In this document: positions 21,299 to 25,854 of the stretch, in pieces | Layout: every line of letters begins with the position of its first letter | Position numbering within the stretch: position 1 is the first letter of the stretch | Source: Gemmatimonadota bacterium | Lineage (GTDB): Bacteria; Gemmatimonadota; Gemmatimonadetes; JACCXV01; JAHWKZ01 | Direction of reading: 5' to 3' | DNA length: 25,854 nt | Assembly (NCBI GenBank): GCA_030641505.1 | Contig: DAOWHI010000052.1 | Location: forward strand, 1-25,854 | Translations under genes and position numbers: made by a program | The notes under the pieces: model-generated | The model's input: the letters and a program-made list of their open reading frames with translations, nothing else | Database searches by the model: none | What the model was told of the DNA's origin: nothing

Positions 21299-23050
21299 TT
21301 ACTGCCCTGCGCTCCACGGCGCCTCGTAAACGATTTCGCCTCCAACCACCGTACGCAGCACTTCCACGCGCCAGATGTCGTCTTCGGGGACGAGCATGAA
21401 GTCGCGATCGAGCAACAAATAGTCGGCCCACTTGCCCGGAGAGAGACTCCCAACTTCGGTTTCCATCCCGGCCGCGTAGGCGGCATCGCGTGTAAAACAG
21501 GCCAATGCCTCCTCGCGGGTCATGCGCTCCTCCGGATACCAGCCGCCCTCGGGCCAGCCCTCTCGGTCCTGTCGGGTGACTGCGGCGTAGAGCCCGTAGA
21601 ACGGGTTGGCACTTTCGACCGGAAAGTCGCTCCCGCAGGCGATGTGGACCTCGGCGCGGCGCAGCTTTCGCCACGCGTAGGCGCCTTCGATTCGATCCGG
21701 CCCCACCCGATCCTCGGCCCAGTACATGTCGCTGGTCGCATGCGTGGGTTGTATCGAAGCGATCACGCCGAGCTCGACGAACCGGTCGATGTCATCGAGC
21801 GCGACGACCTGGGCGTGCTCGATGCGAGGGCGTTTCCACGTCAAATCGACGTCTCCATGATCGGGCGAATGAACATCGAACGCCGCCTTGATTGCAGCCA
21901 GGGCGACGCGATTGCCACGATCGCCAATCGCGTGAACGGTGGGCTGGAGGCCGAGACCGACCACCCGCGTCATCTCGGCCGCCAACGCGTCGGGCGGCGT
22001 AACCAGTAGGCCCTCGTTGTCGGGATCGTCGCTGTAGGGTGCGAGCAGAGCCGCGCCGCGACTGCCGAGGGCGCCATCTGCATAAAGCTTCACGCCCGCA
22101 ACCCTGAAGTGTGGACCCGCAAAAGCGGCCGACCCGCCGCGCTCGTCCAGCCAGTCGAGGATCCCCTCGTCGTCGCTGTCCAGGTACACTACGATGCGCG
22201 GCTTGAGCTTCCCAGCTCTAGCCCACGCATGGTATGTCTCGACGTTCTCGCGACCGTCGCCCATCGTGTGCACGCCGGTAACACCGACTGAGAGCAGGTG
22301 AGTTTGTGCCGCCTCGAGGCGTGCCGCGTACTCGACGTCATCGGGCTTGGGGATCTCGCCTCCGACCAAGACCATCGCGTTATCGACGAGCACTCCTGTC
22401 GGTTCGCCGTCGTTGTCGCGCAGGATCTTGCCACCGTCCGGATCGGGTGTCTCAGCCGAGACGCCTGCCAGCTCGAGCGCCCGCGTGTTGACCCACGCCG
22501 CATGGCCATCGACACGCGTCAGATAAACGGGTTGGTTCAGATGATCCCGAGCGACCGTGTCGAGCAACTCACGCGTCGGAAACTCCTGCACGGGCCAATC
22601 GTTCTGATCCCATCCTCTTCCGAGGATCCACTCATCTGCGGCACGAGTCCCGGAGGTGGCGTGCACCATCTCTGCGATCTCCTCGGCGCTCGACGTCCCC
22701 CGGAAATCCAGCGTTCGCAGCGCCAACCCCAATCCGATCATGTGCGCGTGCGCGTCGATGAGTCCCGGTACGACCACGCGGCCGCCGAGATCTTCGACCA
22801 CCGTCTCCGGCCCCCTAAAACCGGCCACGATCTCGTCGGCCGTCCCAACCGCCACGATCCGTCCGACGGCAATCGCCATCGCCTCGGCCCGTGCGACTTC
22901 GGGGTCCATGGTGTAGATGACGCCGTTGGTCATGATCTGATCGGCTGGCTCTTGAGCCTTCGCGGTGAACCCCATCGGCGTAGCGACACAAATCGCCAGC
23001 GCCCAAGCCAGCAGCCAGATACGATGAGAGCGACAGATTGGAACGTGCAT
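21299..23050 (-). CDS. Exported amidohydrolase of the Amidohydro_3/YtcJ type
   Basis: 583-residue metal-dependent hydrolase with an N-terminal signal peptide (hydrophobic 11-28, cleavage near AKA-Q). Motifs in order: DQIMTNGVIYTMDP at the start of the mature domain, the metal-binding HAH at 101-103 (GLIDAHAHM), VAGVKLYADGALGSRGA with a candidate carboxylated Lys, TVHAIGDRGNR, RIEHAQV and the CGSDFPVES active-site Asp. This is the full set for a YtcJ-like member; the physiological substrate is not known. The start is the ATG at 23048-23050, preceded only by a weak GGAtcctag. The gene ends immediately next to the small ORF and is divergent from dedA across 123 bp. Confidence 0.95.
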   Translation of the reverse strand: MHVPICRSHRIWLLAWALAICVATPMGFTAKAQEPADQIMTNGVIYTMDPEVARAEAMAIAVGRIVAVGTADEIVAGFRGPETVVEDLGGRVVVPGLIDAHAHMIGLGLALRTLDFRGTSSAEEIAEMVHATSGTRAADEWILGRGWDQNDWPVQEFPTRELLDTVARDHLNQPVYLTRVDGHAAWVNTRALELAGVSAETPDPDGGKILRDNDGEPTGVLVDNAMVLVGGEIPKPDDVEYAARLEAAQTHLLSVGVTGVHTMGDGRENVETYHAWARAGKLKPRIVVYLDSDDEGILDWLDERGGSAAFAGPHFRVAGVKLYADGALGSRGAALLAPYSDDPDNEGLLVTPPDALAAEMTRVVGLGLQPTVHAIGDRGNRVALAAIKAAFDVHSPDHGDVDLTWKRPRIEHAQVVALDDIDRFVELGVIASIQPTHATSDMYWAEDRVGPDRIEGAYAWRKLRRAEVHIACGSDFPVESANPFYGLYAAVTRQDREGWPEGGWYPEERMTREEALACFTRDAAYAAGMETEVGSLSPGKWADYLLLDRDFMLVPEDDIWRVEVLRTVVGGEIVYEAPWSAGQ

Positions 23051-23118
23051 CTAGGATCCGGGGTCTTCGAGAATCGTAACGCGCCCGCTGAGTACCAAAC
23101 GCAGGGCACAGCAGATAC

Positions 23119-23148
23119 CTTGGCGCCGCCGTCCATGGCGCGGCCAAG
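23119..23148. promoter_or_regulatory. 30-bp imperfect palindrome between the amidohydrolase and dedA genes
   Basis: Reading 23119-23148, arms CTTGGC / GCCAAG and inner arms CGCC / GGCG pair about a centre at 23133.5. Including one T-A pair and one G-T pair, 12 of 15 positions pair, with two mismatches between the arm blocks and one at the centre. It ends 25 bp before the dedA ATG, so it could be an operator or a 5' UTR hairpin. Apart from this I see no clear promoter in the 123-bp gap 23051-23173. Confidence 0.35.
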
Positions 23149-23173
23149 ACCAGCGGCGAACTTATGAGGGGTC

Positions 23174-23800
23174 ATGCAGGAGCGCATCCTAGAGTTCATC
23201 GTCCCGTTTCTCGACCAGTATGGCTACCTGACGCTGTTTCTCGTGACGTTCCTAGAGACCAGCGCTTTTCTCGGGCTCATCGCCCCGGGTGAGACGGTGA
23301 TCGTGCTGTCCGGTTTCTATGCGTTTCGGGGCGTGCTCGATCCATGGGCGGTTGGGTTGATCGCCATCGTCGGCGCGTTCGCCGGCGATCAGGTCGGCTA
23401 CTTGCTCGGCCGTACGTATGGTCACCAGGTAATCAGCCGCTTTGGCCGGTACTTCTTCTTCGACGAGAAACGGTTGCGCGCCACCGAGCATTATTATGAT
23501 CACCACGGTGGCAAGACGGTCTTCATCGGTCGCTTCATGTCGATCCTCCGATCGTTCGGCCCGGTGGTCGCCGGTATCAGCCGCATGTCGTACTGGAACT
23601 TTCTGCCGTGGAGTGTGCTGTCGTGTATCGTCTGGGGCACGACGTTTACGTTGGTCGGTTACTTCTTCGGCGCTTCGTGGGACGCGATTGAGCGCTATCT
23701 CGGTTGGGGGGGCGCGGTCGCATTCGTCGTTGGCATCGTGCTCGTCATCTGGCTCCTCCACCGTAAACGCGAGCATCAACTCGAGCAGGAGTATGGGTAG
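23174..23800 (+). CDS. DedA family inner-membrane protein
   Basis: 208-residue multi-pass membrane protein of the DedA/SNARE-associated family; some members move lipid carriers such as undecaprenyl phosphate, and others support membrane potential. Family motifs: ETSAFLGLIAPGETVIVLSG near residues 29-50, GDQVGYLLGRTYGHQ near 76, and the conserved RFMSILRSFGPVVAGISRMSYWNF near 120-145. Four to five hydrophobic segments are visible, ending in a basic cytoplasmic tail (HRKREHQLEQEYG). GAGGGG precedes the ATG closely. Its end overlaps the next gene by 8 bp. Confidence 0.95.
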   Translation: MQERILEFIVPFLDQYGYLTLFLVTFLETSAFLGLIAPGETVIVLSGFYAFRGVLDPWAVGLIAIVGAFAGDQVGYLLGRTYGHQVISRFGRYFFFDEKRLRATEHYYDHHGGKTVFIGRFMSILRSFGPVVAGISRMSYWNFLPWSVLSCIVWGTTFTLVGYFFGASWDAIERYLGWGGAVAFVVGIVLVIWLLHRKREHQLEQEYG

Positions 23801-25379
23801 GACCAGCAACATCGTGCTCACAGTCGGCGTCTTGGCGATGACAGCCTGTGGCGCAGGTGGGCCGCAATCCAGGGTCGTCGACCGTAATGTCCTGCGGCTC
23901 TACCTAGAATCCGACCCGGCGAGCCTGGACCCCATTCAAGCCGTCGACGTCTACCGTGGCCGTATGGTCGTCTACCTGTACGACGGCTTGGTTCAGTATG
24001 CGAACGACGAGGTTCAACCCAACCTGGCGTCGGAGTGGGAGGTCTCAGACGACGGGACCCGCTACCGGTTCACGCTCCGCGACGACGTCTTCTTCCACAA
24101 CGGTCGTCGGCTAACTGCCGCGGATGTCAAGTACTCATTCGAGCGAGTGCTGAGACCGGAGAACACCAGCCCGCTGACGTGGGTGTTCGAGTTTATCGTC
24201 GGCGCCAAGGAGATGATCGACGGCGAAGCCACAGCGCTGACCGGTGTACGCGTAGTCGGGGGCGACCAGATCGAGATCCGGCTGACGCGGCCGTTCGCGC
24301 CGTTTCTCTCATTGCTCGCGATGCCGGCGGCGCACGTCGTACCTCGCGAAGAAGTCGAGAGCAAAGGTGATGGCTTCTCGGAAGCCCCGGTAGGTACTGG
24401 TCCCTGGGTGTTCGAGTCGTGGGCGCACGACGACGTCATTCGATTGACGGCGAACACACGCTACCACGGTGGCCGACCCAAAACCGACGGGATGGAGATC
24501 CGAATCATCCCCGAGACCACCACGGTGATCGCCGAATTCGAGCGCGGCAATCTGGACTGGGCGGATCTGAACGAATTTCCCAGACCGGAGTACGATCGGT
24601 TTGCCACCAACACGAGCTGGGAATCGTACGTTCACACCCGACCCGCGCTGATCACGTACTACCTCGCCCTGAACAACGGCAAGGAGAAGTTCAACGATCC
24701 GAGAGTTCGCCGCGCACTCAACCACGCCATCGACGTCACCGCGATCGCTAACGCGATCTATCCGTCGGAGATGGTTCGGTCGCATGGCCCGATCCCGCCC
24801 GGCCTGCCTGGCTACCGGGAGGCTGGCGAACCGTACGGCTACGACCCTGACCGGGCCAGAAACATGCTGGCCGAGGCCGGCGCAACCGATCTCTCGTTCG
24901 ATGTGTTCTTTCGCACGCTCGCTCTGAACCAGCGATTCCTAGAGGCGGTGCAGGCGAACCTGGCCGAGATCGGGGTCACGATGAACCTCCGCCAGCGCGA
25001 TTGGACCGCTGTTCGTCAAGCGATGGAGAAGGGCGAGCTAGACGCCTACCTCGCGAACTGGTACGCCGACTACCCTGACGCCGAGAACTTTCTCTACCCG
25101 CTCTTTTACAGCAAGATGGCCGGCGCCGGCGGAAACGCCGCGTTTTTCTCGAACATGGTCGTCGATTCGCTAATCCTGACCGCTCGATCGACTCTCGATG
25201 AAGCGCAGCGAGAGTCGATGTACGCCCAGGCCGACTCGGTGATCCAGGCCGAGGCGCCCTGGATCTTCACCGTACACCCGGTGGACGCCGACATCGTCCA
25301 GCCATGGGTCGACGGCTATCAGATTCCGCAGGTATTCTATGGAATTAAGTGGATCGACGTGGGGTTGAGAAACAAATGA
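23793..25379 (+). CDS. Peptide ABC transporter substrate-binding lipoprotein (SBP_bac_5)
   Basis: 528-residue complete family 5 solute-binding protein, of normal length, for oligopeptide-type ligands in the periplasm. The signal is short and ends in MTAC with the acylated Cys19. The mature protein has the family blocks: LRLYLESDPASLDPI near 33, LYDGLVQY, PNLASEWEVSDDGTRYRFTLRDDVFFHNG near 78-108, RPFAPFLSLLAMPAAHVVP and, late, YLANWYADYPDAENFLYPLFYS near 414-435. The ATG at 23793 overlaps the dedA end by 8 bp, with AGGAG very close upstream; the open frame extends 117 codons into dedA but is out of frame with that protein. No permease or ATPase gene follows; a methyltransferase gene does. It is a paralogue-level relative of the protein at the left edge. 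Confidence 0.94.
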   Translation: MGRTSNIVLTVGVLAMTACGAGGPQSRVVDRNVLRLYLESDPASLDPIQAVDVYRGRMVVYLYDGLVQYANDEVQPNLASEWEVSDDGTRYRFTLRDDVFFHNGRRLTAADVKYSFERVLRPENTSPLTWVFEFIVGAKEMIDGEATALTGVRVVGGDQIEIRLTRPFAPFLSLLAMPAAHVVPREEVESKGDGFSEAPVGTGPWVFESWAHDDVIRLTANTRYHGGRPKTDGMEIRIIPETTTVIAEFERGNLDWADLNEFPRPEYDRFATNTSWESYVHTRPALITYYLALNNGKEKFNDPRVRRALNHAIDVTAIANAIYPSEMVRSHGPIPPGLPGYREAGEPYGYDPDRARNMLAEAGATDLSFDVFFRTLALNQRFLEAVQANLAEIGVTMNLRQRDWTAVRQAMEKGELDAYLANWYADYPDAENFLYPLFYSKMAGAGGNAAFFSNMVVDSLILTARSTLDEAQRESMYAQADSVIQAEAPWIFTVHPVDADIVQPWVDGYQIPQVFYGIKWIDVGLRNK

Positions 25380-25380
25380 A

Positions 25381-25854
25381 ATGAGCGGTCCATGCCCAGC
25401 CCGGTTTTGGTGGGTCCTCGACAACCCGCTGCGCCGCCTGGTCGCCGATCCGGCCAAGGTGGTCGGGCTACTTGGCCTGTCGCCCGATTCGCGGGTGCTC
25501 GAAGTCGGCCCCGGCCCAGGGTTCTTCAGCGCCGAGATCGCCAAGCGGACCGGTCACCGCCGGCTTCAAGCAGTCGACATCCAGCGCGAGATGCTACTCA
25601 GAGCGCGCCACAAGCTGCGCACCCAGTTTCTCTGGAATGTCGATTACGTGCAGGCCGAAGCCACGGCGCTGCCGTATGCCGACCGATCGTTCGACGGAGC
25701 CTTGCTCGTCACGGTGCTGGGCGAAGTCCAGAATCGAGCGTTCTGTCTACGCGAAGTCTGGCGCGTCCTGAAACCCGGTGGTCTGCTCGTGGTCGGCGAG
25801 CAGCGCCCCGACCCCCACTATATCGCGCCACCGGTACTCCACGAGCTGGCTCGC
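25381..25854 (+). CDS. Class I SAM-dependent methyltransferase, C-terminus cut by window
   Basis: First 158 residues of a methyltransferase of the UbiE/Methyltransf_11 type; the frame is open to the window end. The SAM-binding loop is VLEVGPGPGFFSAEIA (residues 39-54), the acidic end of strand 2 is AVDIQREML, and later blocks are AEATALPYADRSFDGALLV and LREVWRVLKPGGLLVVGE. The N-terminus (FWWVLDNPLRRLVADPAKVV) resembles small-molecule or lipid methyltransferases. The ATG at 25381 starts one base after the stop of the binding-protein gene, so the two are likely co-transcribed. The substrate cannot be read from this part. Confidence 0.93.
   Translation, partial: MSGPCPARFWWVLDNPLRRLVADPAKVVGLLGLSPDSRVLEVGPGPGFFSAEIAKRTGHRRLQAVDIQREMLLRARHKLRTQFLWNVDYVQAEATALPYADRSFDGALLVTVLGEVQNRAFCLREVWRVLKPGGLLVVGEQRPDPHYIAPPVLHELAR

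Noticed and set aside
23135..23167. Ten-codon ORF ending 6 bases before the dedA start, as a leader peptide
   Set aside because: No ribosome-binding site, no codon bias that would suggest attenuation, and it coincides with the palindrome.
1..25854. tRNA, rRNA, CRISPR, insertion sequences, toxin-antitoxin or defence islands
   Set aside because: I looked for cloverleaf-like, repeat-spacer, transposase and short paired-gene signals and saw none. Composition and gene style look uniform across the window.

Overview
The window is about 26 kb of dense, GC-rich bacterial DNA with 24 protein-coding genes, two of them cut by the window edges. I saw no RNA gene, mobile element, CRISPR array or other long repeat. 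No gene-free stretch exceeds 300 bases; the longest are 23051-23173 (123 bp), 13494-13577 (84 bp), 6619-6694 (76 bp) and 5356-5427 (72 bp). At least five predicted lipoproteins with lipobox signals, and several proteins with ordinary signal peptides, point to a diderm (Gram-negative-type) heterotroph. The mix of exported DUF885, DUF1579, Amidohydro_3 and M20 proteins would suit an environmental Gemmatimonadota- or Acidobacteriota-like organism, but that placement is only a guess.

Layout. (1) 1-6195, minus strand: an NRDE/TANGO2 protein, glycine cleavage H protein (gcvH), single-chain glycine dehydrogenase (gcvP), a UPF0173 metallo-hydrolase, a LipM/LplA-type lipoyl/octanoyl transferase, and the start of a peptide-binding lipoprotein. 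GcvH is a lipoyl protein, so the transferase is functionally linked to it. (2) 6214-6618 minus, a zinc-ribbon membrane protein; divergent from it, 6695-10400 plus: an exported DUF885 protein, a zinc-type dehydrogenase and an FxLYD lipoprotein. (3) 10423-13493 minus: M20 dipeptidase, dienelactone-hydrolase-like lipoprotein, PhzF-family protein. (4) 13578-14500 plus: DtxR/MntR-family regulator translationally coupled to a FeoA-domain protein. (5) 14510-16559 minus: a lipoprotein resembling the CcmI C-terminal domain, YgfZ, and a PduO-type cobalamin adenosyltransferase. (6) 16594-19409 plus: a GlcD/GlcF-type oxidase pair. (7) 19384-23050 minus: DUF1579 protein, tandem-cupin protein and an exported amidohydrolase, with a small plus-strand ORF between the last two. 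(8) 23174 to the end, plus: DedA membrane protein, a second peptide-binding lipoprotein, and a cut methyltransferase.

Most genes look like ordinary housekeeping or catabolic genes for peptide/amino-acid scavenging, glycine and C1 metabolism, and hydroxy-acid oxidation. I did not find a convincing new multi-gene system. The best second-look items are small: two apparent CTG starts placed on the stop codon of the gene before, several -10-like boxes 6-7 nt from the start codon (possible leaderless mRNAs), two inverted repeats in divergent promoter regions, a DtxR-like regulator with MntR-type metal ligands next to an orphan FeoA, and a free-standing CcmI-C-terminal-like lipoprotein.
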